This document shows, piece by piece, positions 8,553 to 14,589 of a DNA stretch of 64,000 bases (position 1 is its first letter; every line of letters starts with the position of its first letter). The stretch is from Rufibacter hautae (GTDB lineage: Bacteria > Bacteroidota > Bacteroidia > Cytophagales > Hymenobacteraceae). The position numbers and the translations under genes were made by a program. The stretch lies in assembly GCF_008271695.1 (NCBI RefSeq), contig NZ_VKKY01000003.1:248001-312000 (forward strand). Direction: 5' to 3'. Below the pieces are notes generated by a model. The model worked only from the letters and a program-made list of their open reading frames with translations. It was not told where the DNA came from and searched no databases.

Positions 8553-8625
8553 TGTAGGGGCAATCCCTTGTGGTTGCCCTTTGTTTTTCGGCACCAAAAA
8601 GGGCAGCCACAAGGGATTGCCCCTA
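8553..8625. repeat. Inverted pair of TGTAGGGGCAATCCC repeat
   Basis: Arms 8553-8582 and 8598-8625 are almost perfect reverse complements (core GGGCAATCCCTTGTGG / CCACAAGGGATTGCCC) separated by about 15 nt. The left arm recurs singly at 3423-3450. As RNA it would form a very stable hairpin. It resembles a REP/MITE-type dispersed element. Confidence 0.7.
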
Positions 8626-8635
8626 CTTTATTATA

Positions 8636-8684
8636 AATGAAGAAGCTCCCTCTTCTTTAGGCAGAAGAGGGAGCTTCTTCATTT
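8636..8684 (-). terminator. Strong hairpin terminator downstream of the first Csp-like gene
   Basis: A stem of about 20 bp (AATGAAGAAGCTCCCTCTTCT and its reverse complement) with a short loop, about 46 bp past the stop of the Cys-rich protein gene. A/T runs on both sides allow bidirectional action. Confidence 0.8.
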
Positions 8685-8719
8685 TAGGGCCATTTGGGAG
8701 AAAACAGGCCGAAAACGTA
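8682..8719. repeat. Dispersed intergenic palindrome, copy 4
   Basis: TTTTAGGGCCATTTGGGAG followed by AAAACAGGCCGAAAACGT. One of the best matches to the conserved half; directly abuts the terminator stem at 8636-8684. Confidence 0.6.
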
Positions 8720-8729
8720 TACCGGCAGA

Positions 8730-9098
8730 TTAGGGCGCGGCGGCGTAAAGCAAATCAGCCACGGGATCGGGTTTAGGGATCAGTTCCTGGCAGACTTCAA
8801 TGCATCGGCGGCAGGCCGTGGCACAGGCCTGGCAATGCTCTTGGGCGTGGCGCTCGCATTCCACGGCGCAGGCCTCGCAAATCTCCACGCACTGGCGCAG
8901 CACCAGCCGGGCGTGCTCAGACCCCTTGGAGAGAAACGAGGCGGTGAGGCTGCAGTAAGCGGAGCAGTCCAGGTCCAGGTGGATACAGCGCGCCATCTTT
9001 TTGACTTCTTCTTCCTGCAGGCAGGCGGTGGCGCAGTGGTCGCAGGCCGCGATGCAGGCCAACAACGCATCAATGGCCGGTTTATATTCGGTACGCAT
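8730..9098 (-). CDS. Cys-rich four-helix bundle copper-binding protein (Csp/DUF326-like)
   Basis: 122 aa with repeated CxxxC or CxxC pairs along predicted helices: C15-x3-C19-x2-C22-x3-C26 (CIAACDHCATAC), DCSAYC, CVEICEACAVEC, HCQACATACRRCIEVC. This is the pattern of Csp-type copper storage proteins, whose bundle core is lined by Cys thiolates binding many Cu(I) ions. No signal peptide is visible, so it would act in the cytosol (Csp3-like). It is a paralogue of the gene at 10498-10827 and lies in the metal island with copA, an HMA chaperone and the HMA-AraC regulator. A strong terminator follows. Confidence 0.9.
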   Translation of the reverse strand: MRTEYKPAIDALLACIAACDHCATACLQEEEVKKMARCIHLDLDCSAYCSLTASFLSKGSEHARLVLRQCVEICEACAVECERHAQEHCQACATACRRCIEVCQELIPKPDPVADLLYAAAP

Positions 9099-9152
9099 AG
9101 GCTTGAGGTTTGGTCTCCTCTTCTATACGCGATTGAAAAAGAATGGGGTTGA

Positions 9153-9190
9153 GGTTTTTGCCCTGCTTTTGAGAAAAGAACCCTGAAACC
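9153..9190. repeat. Dispersed intergenic palindrome, copy 5
   Basis: GGTTTTTGCCCTGCTTTTG followed by AGAAAAGAACCCTGAAACC: degenerate arms with the same spacing. Confidence 0.45.
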
Positions 9191-9230
9191 AAGACTTGAC
9201 CGATATCATGATTAATCCCCTAGATTTTGC

Positions 9231-10181
9231 TTAATGGTATACACCGGCCTCCGTGCAGGCGTGGCCCTCGGCACCGCGCTCCACCTGCAGGGTCACGTGC
9301 GGGATGTGGAAATGGTCGCGCAGCTCGGCCCTGATGTGGGTTAACTGGATATCGGGGTAGCCTTCTTCCACCACCAGGTGGGCGGTGAGGGAATTCTCGG
9401 TGCTGCTCATGGCCCAGACGTGCAGGTCATGGACCTCGGCCACGCCGGGCACCTCCTCCAGATAGGTCCGGATGGCGGCTAAGTCAATGCCGTGCGGCAC
9501 GGCGTCCAGGGTAAGCCGAAGCGATTCTACCAGCAAGCCCCAGGTTCCCCAGACAATGACGGCCACAATCACCAAACTCATGACAGCGTCTACCCAGAAC
9601 CAGCCCGTGTAGTACATTACCAGCCCGGCTACCACCACGCCCAGACTCACCAGGGCATCGGCGGCCATGTGCAGGTAGGCGCCTTTCACGTTGATGTCAT
9701 GGTCTTTGTCGCGGAAGAAGAGCAGCGCGGTGCCCGCATTGATGAGAATGCCGATGCCCGAGACAATGGAAATGGCGGTTCCGTTGAGGGCGGGCGCGGT
9801 ACCCAACCGATTGATCGCCTCCCAGCCGATGGCGCCTACTGCCAGGAGCAGGAGCATGGCGTTAAGCAAAGAGACCAACGTGGTGCTTTTCCCGTAGCCG
9901 TAGGTAAACTTATCAGTAGGTTTGCGCTGGGACAGTTTCAGGGCGAAAAAGGCCAGCAGCAGGCTGATGACATCGGTGAAGTTATGGCCGGCATCGGTGA
10001 GCAGCGCCAGGGAATTGTACCACCAGCCAGCCCCGGCCTCTACCACCACATACAGGATATTCAACCCGATGCCCAGCAGAAAAGCCTTGTTCAGGTGACC
10101 GGAGGCAGGCAGGCCATGGCCGTGCTGGTGTCCGTGGTGCGCGTGGGAGTGTGCGTGTCCGTGGGAATGTGAATGCGCCAT
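9231..10181 (-). CDS. Cation diffusion facilitator (CDF) family metal exporter, CzcD/ZitB-like
   Basis: A 316-aa inner-membrane metal/proton antiporter. It starts with a His-rich cytosolic tail (MAHSHSHGHAHSHAHHGHQHGHG). Six membrane segments follow, with the metal-site pairs H-N-F-T-D (TDAGHNFTDV, second segment) and H-M-A-A-D (fifth segment); the HxxxD/HxxxD arrangement is typical of Zn2+-selective CDFs. The C-terminal domain (VPGVAEVHDLHVWAMSS) is the usual cytoplasmic ferredoxin-like dimerisation module. It lies between the two Csp-like genes on the same strand with gaps that allow separate transcription. Zn is the likeliest substrate; Cd or Co are possible. Confidence 0.93.
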   Translation of the reverse strand: MAHSHSHGHAHSHAHHGHQHGHGLPASGHLNKAFLLGIGLNILYVVVEAGAGWWYNSLALLTDAGHNFTDVISLLLAFFALKLSQRKPTDKFTYGYGKSTTLVSLLNAMLLLLAVGAIGWEAINRLGTAPALNGTAISIVSGIGILINAGTALLFFRDKDHDINVKGAYLHMAADALVSLGVVVAGLVMYYTGWFWVDAVMSLVIVAVIVWGTWGLLVESLRLTLDAVPHGIDLAAIRTYLEEVPGVAEVHDLHVWAMSSTENSLTAHLVVEEGYPDIQLTHIRAELRDHFHIPHVTLQVERGAEGHACTEAGVYH

Positions 10182-10384
10182 AGGGCAAGATTCATTTGGT
10201 TTATTTCATACGTAGCCAGCAGGAGAATCTGGCAGTTGAGGCAAAGAAAAGCCAAAAGGGGAGATAGCTAGTTACATTTTAAAGCACCAGAGTTACAAAA
10301 TTGAGTTTTACCTGCATGCTCAGAGCGCCAGAACTCCAGCCGATGAAATTGGCAAGTAAACAGGAAATATTAGGTGCAGAGATC

Positions 10385-10424
10385 TGTTCTTGGGCTGATT
10401 TCCTAAAAAAGGCCTGAAAACACG
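10385..10424. repeat. Dispersed intergenic palindrome, copy 6
   Basis: TGTTCTTGGGCTGATTTCC followed by AAAAAAGGCCTGAAAACACG; the right half is well conserved. Confidence 0.5.
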
Positions 10425-10440
10425 TAAAACCAAATCGGAA

Positions 10441-10472
10441 TAAAAAAGAAACAGCCGGGAATACCGGCTGCT
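10441..10472 (-). terminator. Intrinsic terminator of the second Csp-like gene
   Basis: The minus strand reads CAGCCGG-TATTC-CCGGCTG followed by a T-rich tail (TTTCTTTTTT), 26 bp beyond the stop. Confidence 0.8.
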
Positions 10473-10497
10473 CTGCTCTTTGGGTTTCTGACAACCT

Positions 10498-10827
10498 TTA
10501 AACCGTCACAGACCTACAGGCCTCGGCGCAGCGGCGGCAAGCTTCGGCGCATTGCTGGCAGTGGGCGTGTTCATGCTTGGAGCACTCGGTGGCGCAGACT
10601 TCGCAGACCTCAATACACTCGCGCAGCAAATGCTTGCCGTGCGCCGAGCCCCGGGCCAGAAGGGTTAAGGTAAGGCGGCAGACATCGGCGCAGTCACGGT
10701 CCGTCTGGATACAGCGCGCCATCATTTTTACGTCTTCTTCCTGCAGGCAGGAAGTGGCGCAGTGTTCACAGGCTAAAATACACTCGTGGAGGGCGTCTAA
10801 TACAGATCTTATGGGTGAATTGTGCAT
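10498..10827 (-). CDS. Second Cys-rich four-helix bundle copper-binding protein (Csp/DUF326-like)
   Basis: 109 aa from the ATG at 10827. A GTG at 10866 in the same frame would add 13 residues, but the ATG aligns with the start of the paralogue at 9098. Cys pairs run along the whole length: CILACEHCATSC, DCADVC, CIEVCEVCATEC, HCQQCAEACRRCAEAC. It shares the Q-E-E-(D/E)-V-K-x-M-A-R-C-I segment with its neighbour, so the two arose by duplication. No signal peptide; a cytosolic Cu(I) store or buffer is inferred. Confidence 0.9.
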   Translation of the reverse strand: MHNSPIRSVLDALHECILACEHCATSCLQEEDVKMMARCIQTDRDCADVCRLTLTLLARGSAHGKHLLRECIEVCEVCATECSKHEHAHCQQCAEACRRCAEACRSVTV

Positions 10828-10996
10828 AAGGTTGGGATAAGGGGTACAACATTCATTCACATGCACACTTTATTTCGCCTATCCGGGCAGGAAGACCTTA
10901 GGTTCTTTCCTGATGGGGCAGGCACATAGTACTAGTACGCCCACACGGGTGGGTGGTTCTTATAAAATTAGAAGGTGGGTGTTACAGAATCCTTGC

Positions 10997-11566
10997 TTAG
11001 GCCAGATCGTCTAGCGGAGTGCGGGCAATGGTGGGGTTCTTCTTGAAGTCTGTGACAGAGATGCCGGTCACTTTCTTGAACTGGTTGGAAAGGTGCTGCA
11101 CGCTGCTGTACTGCAGCCGGAAGGCAATCTCGCTGAGGGTAAGCTCGCCGTAGGAGATGAGTTCCTTTACCCGCTCAATCTTCAGGCGGATGAGGTACTT
11201 CTCAATAGTGGTGTCGGTGTGCTGGGAGAATACCTTGCTCAGGTGTTGGTAAGACATGCCTAGCTTCTCTGCCAGGTACACCGAGGTGGTGATGGGTTGG
11301 TATTCTTCCTCCAGGTGGCGTTGGTACTCCAGCAGGGTGGTTTTGATGAGATCGGTGAGCTGTTCGTCTTTCTCCTGCAGCAGCTCGAAGCCGTGGGCCT
11401 CCAGCGCGGGGGAGAGAACGGCCATATCTGGTTCCTGGTCACTGGTCACTACGGCCTCGCCCAGTTTCACTTCCTGCACCGCCAACCCCTGCTGTTGCAA
11501 CACCTCCGTCACGGTAGCAATGCAGCGCGGGCAAACCATGTTTTTGATGTACAGGTGATGTTCCAT
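10997..11566 (-). CDS. AraC-family regulator with N-terminal HMA-like CxxC domain
   Basis: 189 aa in two parts. Residues 1-65 look like a small HMA/ferredoxin-like metal-binding domain (HHLYIKNMVCPRCIATVTEVLQ, Cys 12 and 15; later VVTSDQEPD and LEAHGFELL). Residues about 85-182 form an AraC double helix-turn-helix: SVYLAEKLGMSYQHLSKVFS, then TLSEIAFRLQYSSVQHLSNQFKKVTGISVTDFK. No cupin or other effector domain is present, so metal bound at CPRC is the obvious inferred signal. Position at the promoter-proximal end of the Csp/CDF/CopA cluster on the same strand suggests it controls these genes. The metal is inferred to be Cu(I), not proven. Confidence 0.9.
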   Translation of the reverse strand: MEHHLYIKNMVCPRCIATVTEVLQQQGLAVQEVKLGEAVVTSDQEPDMAVLSPALEAHGFELLQEKDEQLTDLIKTTLLEYQRHLEEEYQPITTSVYLAEKLGMSYQHLSKVFSQHTDTTIEKYLIRLKIERVKELISYGELTLSEIAFRLQYSSVQHLSNQFKKVTGISVTDFKKNPTIARTPLDDLA

Positions 11567-11680
11567 GGTGCTAAGGTAATGTGCTGATTAGAAAATGTGC
11601 TGATGTTTCTCCCTTGTAACAAAGAAAACGCAGAAAGAGTGTAATCCTCCTCCAAAAGCTCAGGACTCAAAACTCCTATT

Positions 11681-12013
11681 TCAGTCCTCAGACCAATTGG
11701 CTTTGGGCACGTTTCTTTTGGGGGCCGCTGGTCGGGGTGAAGTAGGCTTGGTAGACTTGGGGGTGTTTTTAGGCAGTTTTCCGGATAAGCGCAGGAAAAC
11801 CCAGTTCACGCCGGGCACAATCACGAAGGCGGTACCCGCCACCAGGATGAAAATACCCAGGAACGCGTTGAACAGCCGGTATATAAAATCGCTGGTGAGC
11901 CCGAAGGCGTACAGCAGCAGCGCCATGGCCAGCAGCATACTGATGAGCGCGACAATAAGCAGGTCGCGGCGCCAGTCACGCTGGAACGGATGTCTTTTTA
12001 CCTCTTTGGCCAT
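11681..12013 (-). CDS. Hypothetical small inner-membrane protein
   Basis: 110 aa. A basic N-terminus (KRHPFQRDWRRD) precedes two predicted membrane helices (about residues 18-38 LLIVALISMLLAMALLLYAF and 45-75 including FLGIFILVAGTAFVIVPGVNW). A Pro/Lys-rich cytosolic tail follows (PKNTPKSTKPTSPRPAAPKR). Family not recognised. It is separate from the regulator gene (about 115-bp gap). Confidence 0.75.
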   Translation of the reverse strand: MAKEVKRHPFQRDWRRDLLIVALISMLLAMALLLYAFGLTSDFIYRLFNAFLGIFILVAGTAFVIVPGVNWVFLRLSGKLPKNTPKSTKPTSPRPAAPKRNVPKANWSED

Positions 12014-12118
12014 GGTACACTAGAAAAGAATGGTTAGAGCCTGCCCAGGCAGTCGCTCCCGCGAAGATACGGCAAAGCTGGTTTCCTGCCCAAACGTTAC
12101 TTCTCAAGATGTTTAAAA

Positions 12119-12150
12119 CAAAAGACCCGGGGCGTTTCCCGGGTCTTTTG
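12119..12150. terminator. Bidirectional intrinsic terminator
   Basis: AAAGACCCGG / CCGGGTCTTT stem with an 8-nt loop and A/T runs on both flanks, about 50 bp past the stop of the disordered-protein gene. Confidence 0.8.
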
Positions 12151-12170
12151 CGGAAAACAGGCCTAAATCA
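12146..12170. repeat. Dispersed intergenic palindrome, half copy 7
   Basis: Only the conserved half is clear: GGAAAACAGGCCTAAATC, directly after the terminator. Confidence 0.4.
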
Positions 12171-12198
12171 CCTGCTGTCCTTTTATTTAAGAGAGAAA

Positions 12199-12744
12199 TT
12201 ATTCTTTCTCGTTGCCCAAGCCTTCTTTGTCTTTGTGCCCTTTGAGGGTGCTGGCGTTAGGCTGGTTGTTCATGAACTCTTTGTCTGAAGAGTCTGACCC
12301 ACGGGTGTCTGATGGGTTGGAATTTGATCCCTGCGGACTGTGTTGCTCTGGGTCAAACTTGCCTTTTTTGGCGCCGCCGCCGTGGCCTTCTCTGGAAGGA
12401 ACGTTCTCGCCGCGGGTGTTATCGGCACCGCCGGCCACCGGGCCGTCCTGGAACTTAGGCGCATTGTTGCCCTGGTCTGGGTTGTGGTTGTGCTCGTTGT
12501 TGGGCTGGCCGCTCACGCCGGCGCCAGTGTCCAGGCCGCCCTGGTCATTGTTGCTGGATTTCTGGTTTCCGCTGCCTGGGGTGCCAGGATTAGACCGGGT
12601 TTCCGGCGATCCTTCGTAGGGCGGGTTGTTGTTATGGCGGTTGCTGTTGTTGAGCTGGTCATCCTGGCTGTTGATGTCGCGCCAGCTTCTGTCCTGGTCT
12701 TGTCTATGCTGCTTAGGGCTATCTTCGCCTTTTCCTTTGGTCAT
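12199..12744 (-). CDS. Low-complexity, intrinsically disordered hydrophilic protein
   Basis: 181 aa composed almost entirely of G, N, D, S, P, Q, E, K and H, with no hydrophobic core, Cys, signal peptide or membrane segment (N-rich stretch SNRHNNNPPYEG, G-rich stretch GGADNTRGENV). An ATG start at 12744 follows an AAAGGAGA-like site. Such hydrophilin-like composition is known from desiccation or osmotic-stress proteins, but this is only analogy. A forward ORF overlaps it entirely; the reverse reading is preferred because of its ATG, upstream site and matching terminator. Confidence 0.65.
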   Translation of the reverse strand: MTKGKGEDSPKQHRQDQDRSWRDINSQDDQLNNSNRHNNNPPYEGSPETRSNPGTPGSGNQKSSNNDQGGLDTGAGVSGQPNNEHNHNPDQGNNAPKFQDGPVAGGADNTRGENVPSREGHGGGAKKGKFDPEQHSPQGSNSNPSDTRGSDSSDKEFMNNQPNASTLKGHKDKEGLGNEKE

Positions 12745-12982
12745 GGTTCTTTCTCCTTTAGTTGAGGTGAAACTTAAACAAATGCTTCTGCCAGGATTCC
12801 CTGGCGTGTACTGTTGTACGGAGACGAATTAGTTAAGATTAGCCAGACCCCGGCAGAAACCAAATTATAGCGGAAAGGCGCCCACGGGCTAACTCAAATA
12901 CAGTCATGCGCGTACTATCCTCAAGTGTGGGCCTGCAGGTTTTTAGCCGAGCCCTGAAAACGTCACCTATTGAACCAGACCT

Positions 12983-13315
12983 ATGAAAAAGCGAACCATT
13001 TCTATAAAACAAGTTTCCTGTGCCTTTCTGTTGGGAGGCGCATTGCTCTTGGGCTCCACTTCCTGCAGCACCGGCACCAGCGAAGGCCAGGTGAACGTGG
13101 AGGAAAGTGATTTCAAAGACAAAAGCCCTACCGAGAACAACGCACCCGGCGTCTCTGATGAAACCCAGGATCCCGTGAACACCAACGCCACCGACTCTAC
13201 CAATCAGAACATCTACGACCAGCAGGAAGACAAGGTGAGAGAGCGCAACTCCGGGGTAAGTAACCAAGGCGTGGGCGGCGCAGCCGAGCAGAAGCAAGAC
13301 CGAGACAATAACTAA
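12983..13315 (+). CDS. Small hydrophilic lipoprotein
   Basis: 110 aa. The N-terminal signal ends in a lipobox (LLLGSTSC, Cys 28), followed by a disordered acidic, N/D/T-rich tail (DETQDPVNTNATDSTNQNIYDQQEDK). It is divergent from the disordered-protein gene at 12199 and shares its composition, which may point to a linked stress or envelope role (inference). A strong terminator follows 17 bp after the stop. Confidence 0.8.
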   Translation: MKKRTISIKQVSCAFLLGGALLLGSTSCSTGTSEGQVNVEESDFKDKSPTENNAPGVSDETQDPVNTNATDSTNQNIYDQQEDKVRERNSGVSNQGVGGAAEQKQDRDNN

Positions 13316-13331
13316 AAGTTATACCTCCCGG

Positions 13332-13368
13332 AAAGCCTGCCCTCAAAAAAGGCAGGCTTTTCTGTTTT
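13332..13368 (+). terminator. Intrinsic terminator of the small lipoprotein gene
   Basis: Perfect 10-bp stem AAAGCCTGCC / GGCAGGCTTT, then TCTGTTTT. Confidence 0.85.
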
Positions 13369-13400
13369 AGGCCCATTTCTGGCAAAACAAGCCCTAAACG
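13363..13400. repeat. Dispersed intergenic palindrome, copy 8
   Basis: CTGTTTTAGGCCCATTTCTGG followed by CAAAACAAGCCCTAAACG. It begins within the T-tail of the preceding terminator. Confidence 0.55.
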
Positions 13401-13424
13401 CACGTAAGATTCTCTTGCCCCTAT

Positions 13425-13471
13425 AAACAGCAAGCCGCCAGCCTCAAGTAGAAGCTGGCGGCTTGCTGTTT
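13425..13471 (-). terminator. Strong terminator of the btuB/btuG-like operon
   Basis: Perfect 18-bp inverted repeat AAACAGCAAGCCGCCAGC and its complement around an 11-nt loop. A/T runs on both sides. Confidence 0.85.
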
Positions 13472-13503
13472 TACGCCCGATTTAAAGAAAACGGCCCTGA
13501 AAC
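13466..13503. repeat. Dispersed intergenic palindrome, copy 9
   Basis: CTGTTTTACGCCCGATTTAAA followed by GAAAACGGCCCTGAAAC, between the terminator and the stop codon of the beta-propeller gene. Confidence 0.55.
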
Positions 13504-13506
13504 TGC

Positions 13507-14559
13507 TTATCTGAACGAGAAACCGTTAGGCAGGATTCTTACCTGGAAAGAGTCAATCACGGCACCTGTGGGTTGGTAACGCACGGCCCATCCGTTAGAG
13601 GTGTAGCCACCAACTCCCAAGTACAGGATGTTGGTCTGCGGGTCAATGCCTAAGCCGTACGCAGTGCGATGGATGAGGGCCGTGGTTGGCGCAGACGTAG
13701 CGGTAACAGGCATGGCATACACCGCACTGTTGTAGGTGAAGTACAGCGTGTTTTTGGCTCCGTTGATGGTCAGGTAACCCGGTCCGCTGGTGCCCAGCGG
13801 GAAGGTGTAAGAAGTAGTGGCGTTGTTGTTGGCCGGATCAATCTTCACCAAAGCGCCCGGCGTACCATACCCGCCGCGCAGAACCCAGATCTTGTTGTTG
13901 GCATCCAGCACCAGGTGCTTAGGCGATTCCCCCACGTTGATGGTACTTTCCACAACGTCAGTAGAGGTGTTGATCACCGAGATGGTGTTGCCAGAGCCGT
14001 TGGCCACGTACAGTTTGTTGTTGGAAAGCAGCAATCCCTCGGGCAGCAGGCCCACGTTGATGGTCTTGGTCACGGTATTGGTGTTGAGGTCCAGGACAGC
14101 AACCCGGCCAGTGCCCGTGTAGCCTGAGAAGGCGTAGCCCACATACTCGGTCACGTAGGCTTTTGAGGAATTCAAGGCGGCCATATACCTAGGGATTTTC
14201 AGGCCGTTGATAACCCCGATGGAGGCAAACGTATTCGCGTTCACCACTTCAATCTTCTCGCTGGCGTTTACGGCTATGTAGGCTTTGTCTCCCACAAAGG
14301 TGATAGATTGGGCGGCATCGCCCAACGGACGGTTATTCACCTTGTTAAATAGGTCCGGCACCAGGGTCTTTGCATCTGGGGATAGGTAGCTCACCTCGGC
14401 GGTAGGGGTACTGAACTGCCCTTCGTTCAGGATGAACACGCCATGCTCGTAGGCGCCTTTCGGTTCTAAATCATTTTCGCTGTCACAGGAAGAGGCCAAC
14501 ATACTGCTGGTGCCTAGTATCAGATACAGGAAGTACTTCTTAAGGGTATTAACTTTCAT
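13507..14559 (-). CDS. Beta-propeller surface lipoprotein, BtuG-like (YncE/DUF5074 type)
   Basis: 350 aa. A signal with lipobox (LASSC, Cys about 25) is followed by DSENDLEP, a plausible lipoprotein export/surface signal region. The mature part opens with HGVFILNEGQFSTPTAEVSYL, typical of DUF5074. Repeated YVTN-like blades follow (NKLYVANGSGNTISVINTSTDVVESTINVGESPKHLVLD, and KAYIAVNASEKIEVVNANTF). It lies 30 bp behind a BtuB-like receptor under a cobalamin riboswitch. Established knowledge: in Bacteroides, BtuG is a surface propeller lipoprotein that binds B12 and caps BtuB. By architecture and position this is the equivalent partner (inference). Confidence 0.85.
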   Translation of the reverse strand: MKVNTLKKYFLYLILGTSSMLASSCDSENDLEPKGAYEHGVFILNEGQFSTPTAEVSYLSPDAKTLVPDLFNKVNNRPLGDAAQSITFVGDKAYIAVNASEKIEVVNANTFASIGVINGLKIPRYMAALNSSKAYVTEYVGYAFSGYTGTGRVAVLDLNTNTVTKTINVGLLPEGLLLSNNKLYVANGSGNTISVINTSTDVVESTINVGESPKHLVLDANNKIWVLRGGYGTPGALVKIDPANNNATTSYTFPLGTSGPGYLTINGAKNTLYFTYNSAVYAMPVTATSAPTTALIHRTAYGLGIDPQTNILYLGVGGYTSNGWAVRYQPTGAVIDSFQVRILPNGFSFR

Positions 14560-14589
14560 AGAGGTGGTAAATGGATAAAAATGTAACGT

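Larger units (their letters stand above)
8374..8729. other. Intergenic region rich in hairpins and repeats
   Basis: About 355 bp. It holds a CGAGCTGGAAGCTCG hairpin (8513-8529 region), the inverted TGTAGGGGCAATCCC pair (8553-8625), a strong terminator (8636-8684) and a dispersed palindrome copy (8682-8719). No gene is supported. Confidence 0.6.
10182..10497. other. Intergenic region upstream of the CDF gene
   Basis: About 315 bp. It contains a dispersed palindrome copy (10385-10424) and the terminator of the gene to its right (10441-10472). A 71-codon reverse ORF (10279-10494) covers these structures and has no coding character. Confidence 0.5.

Noticed and set aside
10279-10494. 71-codon reverse ORF upstream of the CDF gene
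   Set aside because: Covers a terminator and a palindrome copy; translation looks random.
12340-12765. Forward ORF opposite the disordered protein
   Set aside because: Hydrophobic translation typical of the antisense of a G/N/D-rich gene; no suitable start context, and the reverse reading has an ATG, upstream site and terminator.
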